A DNA stretch of 64,000 bases, taken from Janthinobacterium sp. B9-8 (GTDB lineage Bacteria > Pseudomonadota > Gammaproteobacteria > Burkholderiales > Chitinibacteraceae). The translations under genes were made by a program, and so were the position numbers. Each line of letters opens with the position of its first letter. Position 1 is the stretch's first letter. Positions 1-12,000 of the stretch are shown piece after piece. The notes below the pieces were generated by a model. That model saw only the letters and a program-made list of their open reading frames with translations. It had not been told where the DNA came from and made no database searches. The stretch covers positions 1,555,813 through 1,619,812 of the forward strand of contig NZ_CP014222.1 of the NCBI RefSeq assembly GCF_000969645.2, read 5' to 3'.

Positions 1-3000
1 ACTACTTTGCTTGCTATCAAACTGGCTGGTGTCTTGGCGGCTGGCGAGTTTTAAATCGCCGCCGATATCGGCAATGATTTTATTGCCGCTAACTACCGCC
101 CCTTCTACGCGGGTGTCGTTGCCGGATTCTAGCGTCAGGATTTTACCGGCGTTGATATGGCTGTTTTGCTGGGCGGTATCTTTGCCATCGGCTTGGCCGC
201 GACTCAGACTGCCGTTGGCGGTCACGCCATAGCTTCCACCGCCCTGGCCCATCGTGATCGCTACCCCCGCACCCCAACTGGAGCTGCTGTTTTTACTGTG
301 TTGTTCGCTCTCATCCAGCGCCGATTGCAAGTTGATATCACCATCCGATTTCAGCCTGATATTACCTTTGGCATTGATCTCGCTGCCCAGCACATTCAGC
401 TGGCTGGCTTTATCGCCCACCGCCAAGATTTGAATATCGCCACCGGCGTTTAAAGTGCTGCCGCTATGGCTGATGCTGCTGGTTTTGGTGGTGCTCTCCG
501 ATTTTGATTCGCCATAAGTAATGCTCACGCTCACCGATTTAGGATCTGCAGCAGCGGCCTTGGCGGCATCAATGCCGTTTTTAGCAGCCAGCGCAGCCGT
601 GCCCACCGATAGCGCTTTTACGCGGCTATCTTTGGATTCGCCCGCGGTTTTTGCTGATTCTGCCACCGTTTGTGCGGCTTGCAGCACACTCAGTACCGGT
701 GCACTGAAGGCAACGGTAATGCCGCTTTGTTTAAAGGTTTGGGTTTCGGTGCTTTGATGGCGATCCTGGCCGGGGTCTACCGTGACTTGCTTGCCTTGGA
801 TCACCATATCCCCGGCCAGCGCAGACAGATCACTGCCGGTGACCTGGATTGCATTGCCCGCCTTAATCGTTAGCTTGCCTTGCTCGCTACCCACCAGACT
901 GCGATTTTGGCTTTGAATGCTGCCATCGGCATCGGTATGGGTTTGTTGCTCTTGCTTGCCGTAAGTAAAGCCAAACCCGCCGCCACTAAAGAGGCCGGAT
1001 TTACTTTCTTTTTTATCGTGAATATCCTTGCTGCTATTAGTGCCCGCAGTGATTTTAACGTCGTTGCCTGCCAATAATTGCACGTCTTGCGTCGCAGCAA
1101 TGGCACTACCGTTTACTTTGATATCCTTGCCTGCCTGCAGATCAATGCTATTGCCAGACAGGCTATTCCCAACCGCTTGAGTGGTACGACTGAAATCACT
1201 GGTGGTGGTGGTTTTGCTAGAGAACCAGCCACGCCTATGGCGGTAGGTTTCTTGCGTATCGGTTTGCGTCAGGTCAATCGAAGCCAGCTCGATATCTTTT
1301 TTAGCCGATAAGCTCAGCTGGCCTTTCTCTGCCAGTAAATCCGCGCCTTTCAGGGTGATATTGCCATCTGGGCCGGTCGCTTTAATGCTTAGATTTTGCC
1401 CGGCCGTTACGCTACCGCCCTGTAAGCTTTCTGTGCTAAAGGCGTGTCTGTCGTAGCGATCATTGCCTGCGCGCTGGTCGTCCCCCGCCAAGCGCTCTTT
1501 TACGGCTTCGATCTGTACGCTGGCCCCTTGCAGGGTTAAATTTTGCCCGGCGTGTACATTGGTGCCGACCAAGCTAAGGCGATCACCCGCCACCACCAGA
1601 GCCTTGCCGCCTGCGCTGATGCTGCTGATATTTTGCTGGGTGGATTGTTTATCCAGATAGCCCGTGCGCCCACCCGCCCAATCACCATCTGTGCCCAGAT
1701 GCAAACTGCTGTTGGTGGCGATACTCTGGCTATCAATCTTGCCCTTGGCCTGCATAGTCAGATCTTGCCCGGCCTGTACGCTGGCGGCTTTAAGCAGCAG
1801 ATCGCGCCCAGCGCTCAGGCTGATGTCGCCACCTTGCACAATCGCTTGCCGGTCTAAGTTGGATTGCTTGGCGCTGCCTGCAGCATTTTTGGTCTCACCC
1901 ATCGCCAGCGTTTGCAAGACAATATCGCGGCCCGCACTCAGGCTGAGTTTGCTGCTCTCGCCCATGCCCACAATCTGGCCGGATTGGTTTTGCAAATCGT
2001 TTTTGGCGTGGATAACGATTTGCTGGCCGCCAATCTGCCCGTGATCATTTAATACATCACGGCCCGCGTTCAGCGTGAGTTTGTTACCCACAATGCTGGA
2101 GTTGCGGTTTACCAGATCTTCGCTGCTGCTTAAATGCACTTCACGCGCAGAGATCACCGCCCCGCCTATTTGCAAATCGCCTTGCTCCAAGCGGCGCAGA
2201 TAGACCTGCGGCACCAGCACATCCTGCTTACTGCCGTCAGCCAACATGACGGTTTGCGTGGTCAGCCAAACCAGATCGCTGGTTAACAGCGCCATTTGCT
2301 CAGCACTCAGCGCCACACCAGGGGTAAGCTGATATTGCTTGGCGAAGCTGATCCCCGCATCCATCAGCGATTTAAATTCGCTTTCGGTATCTCGGTAGTC
2401 GCTTAAAAAGCGTCGGCCGGTGAGCGCCAAGATCTGATCATTAATCAGCTTTTGCTCAAAAAACCCATCGCCATAGCGCTTTAATTGCTGCGAAGGATCT
2501 TTAGCCAGATTCTGGGTAAAGTAATCAGAGCTTAAAAAGCTGCGCTGATTGGTAAAGCGGGGATCGGTTTCAACTAAATAGCGCTGATTTGGCGCGGCAT
2601 GCAATTTAAACAGGCTGTTATTTGGGGCAACTAAATTAGGCAGCATGGTTAATACCCGCCCCTGCTGGCCTAATTGCATGCTTTGCACTTTGGGGCCAGC
2701 TTGTTGGCTGGTTTGCGCCATTTTTGCGGCTTGTGCATCTTTAAGCTGCACTTTGGCCGTGTCGCTCATTTCTGCTTGATCGACTGTTGCCTGTGCTTGC
2801 TGCTGATTGGCAAGCAGTGCCGTACTTTGCACCGAAACAGGCCCCATCGCAGCCAGCTGCTCGGCACTTGGTGCATTGTTCTCTGCCGCAAACCTCGCAT
2901 GCTTTGCATCCACCATCTGCGTTTGCTCAGCGGCGGATTGGGTCGGTCCTTTAGCGCCGCTCAATGTGGCGTGCTCTGCCTGCTGCATTTGCGCCGATGA

Positions 3001-6000
3001 CTGCTGCACTAGCGAGGCCTGATTAGCCCCGCTTAGTTGCGTTTGGCTAATATCGGCCATCTGAGCCTGATTTGCCTGCTGCCGGGCAGCATCAGTCACT
3101 TGGCCGCTCTGCTGCTGGCTAGCTGCGGCGCTTGCCGATTTATCAGCCGCATGCTTGCCTGCATCAACTAAGCCCAGTTTGTCTTTTACAATCCCTGCGC
3201 CTGAAAATCCCTCATACGTGACGGTCATTAAGGGGACAGATTGGGTTTGGGGGGGCAAGGTCAGTGCTTGCCAATTGCCGCCATTCACCCCTACCGAGCC
3301 TTTTAGCTCTTCGGTGCGAGTGCCCTGCTGTTTGCTGACATTATTGATATTTTTTACATCACCCAGCAGCAGGCCACCCGCTACCAAGGCGCTATCCTGA
3401 TTATTAATGGCCGAACCAAACAAAGTCATATTGCCACCGGCGATAATTTTGCCGGGCGCAGATTTTTCTACCGTGCTTTGGGTGACTGTTTTGGAATCGA
3501 AGCGGTATTCGTTCCAGCGGGTGTAGGTTCTAGCATCGAGATCGGCGTTGAATGCACGAATTTTGTAATCTAATTGGTATTCATATGAATTCCACACGGC
3601 AAGCGTGGCTTTGGCTGCATGACATGCTGGATCGTTAACACGCCGACCCTCACAAAAGCTAGATACATCTACAAAATTTACAGGTGGACGTGCAAGGCCA
3701 AACCTTTCCCAAATTGGATCTGTATTTGAGTAATGGAAACTAACGGCAGGAACACAGCTCGCCCCACCACCTCCACCAATTTGATTCCCCCCTCCTCCTT
3801 TACAAATCCTCTCAATTTCAGCGGAGTAACGATAAGCTTGAGAACCAAACACAGCATCAGGATAAGCTTGGCTTGGCTTTACAAGCCCACTTTTACCTAA
3901 ATACTTATAATCCTTACCATCTTCAAATGAAATTTCATCACGTCGCCTTAAAGAAGCTAAATCATACTTTTGCCCGGCTTCATCAAAAAACTCAACTTGA
4001 TTCAGTGCTACTTTTTCCGTCGTCGTTTTTTGCTTTATATCCAAATAAATATTTTTATTCTCAACCGTATTGGCTGAAATCAATAGATTATTAGCAATAT
4101 CAATCCGGCTAGATTCATTATTCAATACGCTCATCTGGCCTTTTGAATTGCCTTCCGCATCTAAACTGCCCCCAATCGATGCATTGCCCAAACTAAAAAT
4201 CAGCGCCCCATCCTGATTGCCCGTGGTATTGAGGTTATTTAATGTTGCAGCGCCCAATTGTAAATCTGCACGCGCAGCAATCACCCCTCTATCGCGGTTA
4301 TTAACTGTATTTGCGCCAATGGATAGCTTATCACCGTAAATTCGGCTGGTATTATTAATTGTGCCTGCATCAATACGCACTGCCGAGCCATCAATTAAGC
4401 CATCACCGCTATTATCCAGCTGGCCACTTGCATTGATGCGGGTGGTTTCTAGGCTGCTGATTTCGCCACGATTATCTAGATTGTCGGTGGTAATCGTTGT
4501 TTGGTGATTACTAATTAATTTACCCTGATTCACTAAATTAGTGCTATTTAAGGATAAATCACCCTTGGCTTGTAATACGCCCTGATGCGTGTAATCACCA
4601 TTAATCGTCAGTGATAAATCAGTGCCCACCGCAATACTGCCATCCAGATTATCGAGGCTATTGCTATTGATATTTGCGCCTGCGCTGGTTTCGACAACGC
4701 CTTTGCCATTATTAAATTGCGTAACAGCCAATACCATATTAGCAGCGTCAATTCGGCCATTTTTATTATCTAATGCAGAGGCCTTAATTGTGGCAGTACC
4801 ACCAATATTTAGCTTGCCTTGGTTAGCAAACGCACCAGATAGATTAATATCAGCATCGCCCAAAGCTGTTAAAGCGCCTTGGGTGTTATTTAGGCTTTGT
4901 GCCTTAATATTCAGCGCCGATTTGCTTTCTACCAAACCCGAGGCATTATTAAAATCACCGCTCAAATTAATACTCTGGTTTTGGCCGCTAAAAATATAGC
5001 CCGCAGTATTCACTAAGCTGGCGGCATCTAATTGCAGATTAGCACCAGCAATCAGCCCTTGTTTACCACGTAAATCGGCTTGATCAAAATGGCTCTGGGT
5101 ATTGATAAAATCATGGCCCTGAGTATTGATATTTATGTTTGACCCAGCCTGAATCAGCCCGCTTTGGTTTAATACGCGGCCAGTGCTTGCGCTAATACTC
5201 TCCACGGCAATAATCTGGCCCTGGCTATTATCCAAGTCTGCCGTATTAAGCTGAATATTTTTTGCTGCTAATACACCGGCCTGGCTATTATTCACCGTGC
5301 CGGTTTTAATTTTTAGCCAGCCTGTATCAGCTTGAATCTTTCCATTCTGGTTATTTAAATAATGGCTGTTTAAATCAATATCACCCGTGGTAGATGCAAT
5401 CACACCGCCGCTATTTAATAAACCATGCGCAATAAGCGCCAGCTGATCTTTAGCAAGGATGCGGCCATTGCTATTATCCAGCGCAGCGCTGTTTAAATTG
5501 AGCGCGCCATTTTTAGCTAATAGCGATCCGCCCATATTACTCAGCGCATGGCCTTGGGTATTGATCGCTAATGATGCTTCACTACTGATCTCGCCCCCAT
5601 CATTTTTAATGGTTTGAGACACAAGCGCAGTGCCTGCTGCACTGCTAATTAGCCCCGCTTGATTATTTAAATCTGCACTTGTGATGGCGGCGCGGCCTGC
5701 GGTGCTGGCGATCTTGCCTTGGCTATTATCTAACGCACCAGTTTGCAGATTGATATTTTGCCCTGCCAATAAGCTACCGCCCTGATTACTCAGGCTTTGG
5801 CTGCTGATATCCAGCTGCTGCTGGCTCTGGATGCTGCCCTTGTTGTTATCAATGCTGTTTTTTGCTCTTAATTCCAGCGCTGCAGCTTGGATCTGGCCAG
5901 ATTGATTACGCACTTCATCGGCATTGATCGTGAGCGAGCCTTGGCTTTGCAGCTGGCCAGCCTGATTATTCAGCAGCGTGGCATTCAGTGTTTGCGCAGC

Positions 6001-9000
6001 TTTGCTGTAAATCTGCCCGCTGCTATTGTCCAGCTCGCCAGTGTTTACCGTGAGCGTGCCGCCAGAGATTAAGCCGCCATCGGCTGCGCTATGGGTGTTC
6101 TGGAGTTTTGCTACATCCAGCTGGGCGGCTTTGCCCGCTTGAATCAGGCCTGCATCGCTGATGAGCAGACCCGCTTTAATAGCAAGTGAGTCTTGCGCAA
6201 TCAGCTGGCCTCGGCTGTTGTCGATATTGGCCGTATTCAAGCCAATATTTTGCCCTGCAAGTAAGCCGTGGTTGTCCAGCTGCCCACTCTGAATATCCAG
6301 CGCCAGCTTGGCTTGCAGTTTGCCTGTGTTATTTAAAACCTGGCCATGCGTATCCACGCTGGCACTGCCTTCTACCGAGGCAATCGTGCCGCTGCTGCTG
6401 ATAGCCTGGCTGCTGATGTGTAAATCTTGCTGCGCCAAAATGCGGCCATCGGCGTTATCTAATGCGCCGGTTGCCAGCTGCATTTTGCCGTTAGCTAGCA
6501 CCGCCCCGCCGTTGCTAAATACCTGGCCGTGCGTGTCGATATTTAGATCGGCAGCGCTGTTAATTTCACCCGCTTTATTACTCAGCGTTTGGCTGCTGAT
6601 GTGTGTACCGATGGCGCTGCTGATTAAACCTGCATCATTGATTAATGCGGCACTGGTGAGCGTAGTTTGGCCTGCGGTGCTGGCGATCTTGCCCTGGCTG
6701 TTATCCAGCGCACCGGTTTGCAGGTTGACGTTTTGCCCTGCCAATAAGCTGCCACCTTGGTTACTCAGGCTTTGGCTGCTGATATCCAGCTGCTGCTGGC
6801 TTTGAATGCTGCCCTTGTTGTTATCGAGGCTATTTTTTGCTTTTAATTCCAGCGCTGCGGCTTGAATCTGGCCAGATTGATTTTGCACATTATTGGCGTT
6901 AATCGCGAGTAGCCCCTGGCTTTGCAGTTGACCGTTTTGGTTATTCAGTAAAGTGGTATTCAGCGTTTGCGCTGCTTTGCTGTAAATTTGCCCGCTGCTA
7001 TTGTCCAGCTCGCCAGTGTTTACCGTGAGCGTGCCGCCAGAGATTAAGCCGCCATCTGCTGCACTATGGGTGTTCTGAAGCTTTGTTACATCCAGCTGGG
7101 CAGTTTTGCCCGCCTGAATCAAGCCTGCATCGCTGATGAGCAGGCCGGTATTAATCTTGAGTGCGTCTTGCGCAATCAGCTGGCCTCGGCTGTTGTCGAT
7201 ATTGGCCGTATTCAAGCCAATATTTTGCCCAGCAAGTAAGCCGTGGTTATCCAGCTGGCCGCTCTGAATATCCAGTGCCAGCTTGGCTTGCAACTTGCCT
7301 GTGTTATTTAAAGCTTGGCCGTGGGTATCAATACTGGCATTGCCTTCTACCGAGGCAATGCTGCCGCTACTGCTGATCACCTGGCTGCTGATGTGTAAAT
7401 CTTGCTGCGCCAAAATGCGGCCATCGGCGTTATCTAATGCGCCGGTTGCCAGCTGCATTTTACCGTTGGCTAGCACCGCCCCGCTGTTGCTAAATACCTG
7501 GCCATGCGTGTCGATATTCAGATCGGCAGCGCTGTTAATTTCACCCGCTTTATTGCTCAGCGCTTGGCTGCTGATTTGTGTGCCGGTGGCGCTGCTAATC
7601 AAGCCTGCATCGTTATTTAATGCGGCACTGGTGAGCGTAGTTTGGCTTGCGGTGCTGGCGATTTTGCCTTGGCTATTATCTAGCGCACCGGTTTGCAGAT
7701 TGAGGTTTTGCCCAGCCAATAAGTAGCCGCCCTGATTACTCAGGCTTTGGCTGCTGATATCGAGTTGCTGCTGGCTTTGAATATTGCCCTTGTTATTATC
7801 GATCGTATTTTTTGCGGCAAGCACCAGCGCTGCGGCTTGCATCTGGCCGGATTGATTTTGCACATCATCGGCATTAATCGCGAGTAGCCCCTGGCTTTGC
7901 AGCTGGCCAGACTGGTTATTCAGCAGAGTGGCATTCAGCGTTTGTGCTGCTTTGCTGTAAATCTGCCCGCTGCTATTGTCCAGCTCGCCGGTGTTGACCG
8001 TAAGCGTGCCGCCAACGATTACACCGCCTTCTTTGCTGCTATGGGTGTTTTTAAACGTTTGCAGATCAAGCAGGGCATTGCCACCGGCTTGAATCAAGCC
8101 TGCATCGCTCAATAATTCACTGGCGTTGATTTTGAGTGCATCGAGCGCAATCAGCTGGCCCTGGCTGTTGTCGATATTCTGGCTATTGATGGTCAATATT
8201 TGGGCAGCCAGCAGGCCGTGGTTATCTAGCTTGCCACTTTCTAAATCCAAAGCTTGCTTGGCTTGCAATTTGCCATCTTGATTACTCAACGCTTTACCAT
8301 GGGTATCAATGCGCATTGCGCCTTCTACCGAGGCAATCGTGCCTTGGGTATTGCTGATTGCTTGGCTATTAAGCTGCAGATTTTGCTGCGCCTGAATGCG
8401 CCCCTGTGCATTATCCAGAGCAGCGATATCGAGCTGCATTTTTCCTTGCGCCAAGATGCTGCCTGCTATATTGCTCAGCGCCTGCCCGTGGGTATTTAGG
8501 CTAACGTCGGCGCTGCTGCTGATTTCTCCACCCTGATTACTCACAGCTTGGCTGCTAATGGCCGTGCCGGTGACGCTGCTAATCAGCCCCTTATCATTAC
8601 TTAGCGCATCGGTATTTAGCGTGACTTTGCCTGCGGCACTGGCTATTTTTCCTTGGCTGTTATCAAACGCGGCGGTGTTTAATAGCAGATCCTGCCCAGA
8701 TAAAACGCTACCGCCCTGATTGATTAGCTGCTGGCTTTCAATTTGCAGCTTTTGCACGCCTTGCAAAGTGCCAAGGCGATTATCCAGCTGGCCTGGTGTT
8801 TTAATCGTTAGATCAGCCGCCTGAATATGGCCTGCTTGGTTATCTATTTTTTGCGCAGATAAGCTTAGGGATGATTGGCTTTGTAGCTGCCCATCCTGAT
8901 TATTTAGCTGCTGCACATTTAAGACTTGCGCCAAATTGCTATGGATAAGGCCGCTGCGATTATCCAGATCGCTCGCATTCAGCGTAAGCTGGCCGCCCAC

Positions 9001-12000
9001 CAATACGCCGCCTTCTTTACCGCTGTGGGTATTGGTGAAACTGTGCACATCCAGCTGTGCATTGCCGCCCGCCTGAATCAGGCCGGCATCACTGAGCACA
9101 TCACCTGCTTTAATTTTTAAAGCATCCTGGGCGATTAACTGGCCATGGCTGTTATCCACGGCAAGGCTATCTATGGCGATGCTAGAGCCTGCCAGCAGGC
9201 CTTGATTCAGTAGCTTAGCGGCGCGCACATCCAGTAATTGCTTGGCTTGCAGCTTGCCTGTATTGCTTAAAACTTGGCCATGCGTATGAAGGCTTAATGC
9301 CCCTTCTACCGACGCAATCGTGCCCTGTGCATTACTCAGTGCTGCGCTATCGATCTGCATATTTTGCTGAGCAAGCAGGCGGCCCTGTGCGTTATCCAGT
9401 GCGCCCATTGCCAGCTGCATCTTGCCTTGCGCCAGCACGCTGCCGCCCAGATTACTAAAGCTCTGTCCGTGCGTATCAATATTTAGATTGGCCGTGCTGC
9501 TGATTTCTCCGCCCTGATTGCTCAACGACTGGCTGCTCACTTCTGTGCCTGTGGCGCTGGTGATTAAGCCTTGTTCATTATTGATTGAGCCGGTATTCAG
9601 CGATGTTTTAGCTGCGGTGCTGGCGATTTTTCCTTGGGTGTTATCCAAAGCAGCCGTTTTTAATTGCAGCTCTTGCCCAGCCAGCAGGCTGCCTTTTTGA
9701 TTGTTTAAATTGCTGCTGGCAATGTCTAGTAACTGCTGGCTTTGAATCAAGCCGCTGCTGTTATCAATATTATTTTTGGCGTGCAGAGTAAGCACTGAAG
9801 CTTGAATTCGCCCACCTTGATTGGCGACGGCATCGGCAGCAATCGTCAAATCTGCCTGGCTTTGCAGCTGCCCATCCTGATTATTTAGCTGCTGTACATT
9901 CAAGCTTTGTGCTTGATTGCTATGAACAAAGCCGCTGCTATTGTTCAGCTCGCCGGCATTCACAAGCAAGCTACCGCCCACAATCAAGCCGCCGTCTTTT
10001 GCGCTATGGGTATTTTGAAACTTGCCCAGCTCAAACAGTGCATTGCCACCGGCTTGAATCAAGCCTGCATCGCTGACTAAATCTTTTGCTTTAATCTGCA
10101 ATCCATCTTGTGCAATCAGCTTGCCTTGGCTGTTATCGATACTGGCAGCATTAATATTCAGTGCTTGCCCAGCCAGCAGGCCGCGGTTATCCAGCTTGCC
10201 GCTACTTAAAGTGAGCGCCTGTTTGGCTTGCAATAGGCCGGTATTGCTTAAGGCTTGGCCGTGGGTATCAACTGTTAACGCGCCTTCTACTGCGGCCAAG
10301 GTGCCTTGGGTATTTGTCAGTGCTTGTGTGTTTAATTGCAGATCGTGCTGCGCAATGATGCGGCCCTGCACATTATCCAAAGCCGCCGTTTTGAGCTGCA
10401 TTGTGTCTTGGGCAAGGATGGCACCGCCCAGATTACTTAAATCCTGAGCATCAATATTTAAGCTAGCAGCGCTGCTGATTTCTCCAGCCTGATTACTTAA
10501 GGCAAGACTTTGAACTTGCAAACCCGTTGCAGCACTGATCAAGCCGGATGTATTGCTTAAAACACCCGTGTCTATCATTGTTTTTGCCGTAATGCTGGCG
10601 ATTTTGCCCTGCTCATTATTTAAGCCGGTGCTTTGCAAAGTCAGGTCTTTACCTGCAAGCAAACTCCCCTGCTTATTCAGCAACTCTTGGCTATTAATTT
10701 GCAATTGCTGCTGGCTTTGTACCGTGCCGCCGCTATTATCCAGCAGCCCTTTAGATTGCAAGCTGACATCCAGCGACTGCATATTGCCACTATTGATAAT
10801 ACGACCCGCGCTAAGCTGCAGCTTTTGCGCGCTCAGCCAATCCCCACCTGTGCTGCTGATTAAATCACCAATTTCTGCACTTAATAGGCCCTTGCTGGCT
10901 ATTTTGCTTTGGCTCGTCGTCAAGTTATTAGCCTGAATACTTAAACTGCCTTGGCTAATCAGCTGACTATGATCGAGGGAGATGTCGCTTGCGTTTACTT
11001 TGCTGGCCAGCTGGCTTTGCCATTGGCTGTTCGCCACAGTTAATGGCCCAGCGATATTGGCATCCAGCTTACCCAAACTATTCAGCACTGTGCGATCAGC
11101 ATTCAAACTAGCGATATTCAATACCGTATCTGCACCGCTGCTTAGATGCGTATCTGCAAGATTAACTTTGCCCGCTTTTAAATCCAGCTTACCCTGCGCT
11201 TGCCATACGCCACCCTGATCCTGCCATTGCGCTGCCGTAAAGCTCACATTAGTGGCGCTATATACGGAGCCACTATTTAAGGCCTCACCGGCAACATTCA
11301 AGGTAAGCGCTCCAAGGCCCTGTTGAATGATCGAGCCGGTATTATTTAAGCTGGCAGCCTTAAGCAGCAAAGCGCCCGTGCCTATTGTACTCACCGTACC
11401 AGATTGATCGAGCTTGCCAGTGGCCTGCACGGTAAGCGCCGCTTCAGATTGTGTTTGCCCTGTTAGCGAAACCTGCTTGCTACCCGTAATGGATAAATCT
11501 TGCTTGGCATAGCTGTCTTTTAAGGTGATATCGCCATTACTGCTGAGCTGCAAAGTGCCTGTCAGAGCGGCAATCCGCCCTGTGCTGTTTACGCCTAGGC
11601 CCTGCTCGGTGGCGACCAAATACACTTGATTGGCATACATGCCCCCTAGGCTTTTGATATCCACCGCAAAACGCGGGGTTTCGCCTGACCCACCTAAGGA
11701 AGTGCTTTGCAAAGTGCCATATAAAACCTGATTGGCACCGGTAATACTGTTTAAGCTTTGCGCCCAAACTTCACCTTCTAATACCAAACCGCGCGCCAAT
11801 AAATCGAGCTGGCTTAATTGGCTGCCATTCAAGCCAGACTGGCCAATAGTGATAACGCCCTGGCTCACATTTAAAGATTGCAAGCGCCCTTGCTCAAACT
11901 GCGGCGTACCGGTTGTGAGTGTCACTCGGTTGGTATTGATAAATCCGCAAGCATCGCAAAGCAAGCCATTCGGGTTGGCAATCACAATATCCGCACGCCG

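Noticed and set aside
1..11800. Many plus-strand open frames of 60-165 codons across the first 12 kb
   Set aside because: They are antisense shadows of the tpsA repeats. The minus frame was open at every line checked and codes for recognisable TPS protein, while the plus frames give Cys/Leu/Ser-rich peptides with no family.
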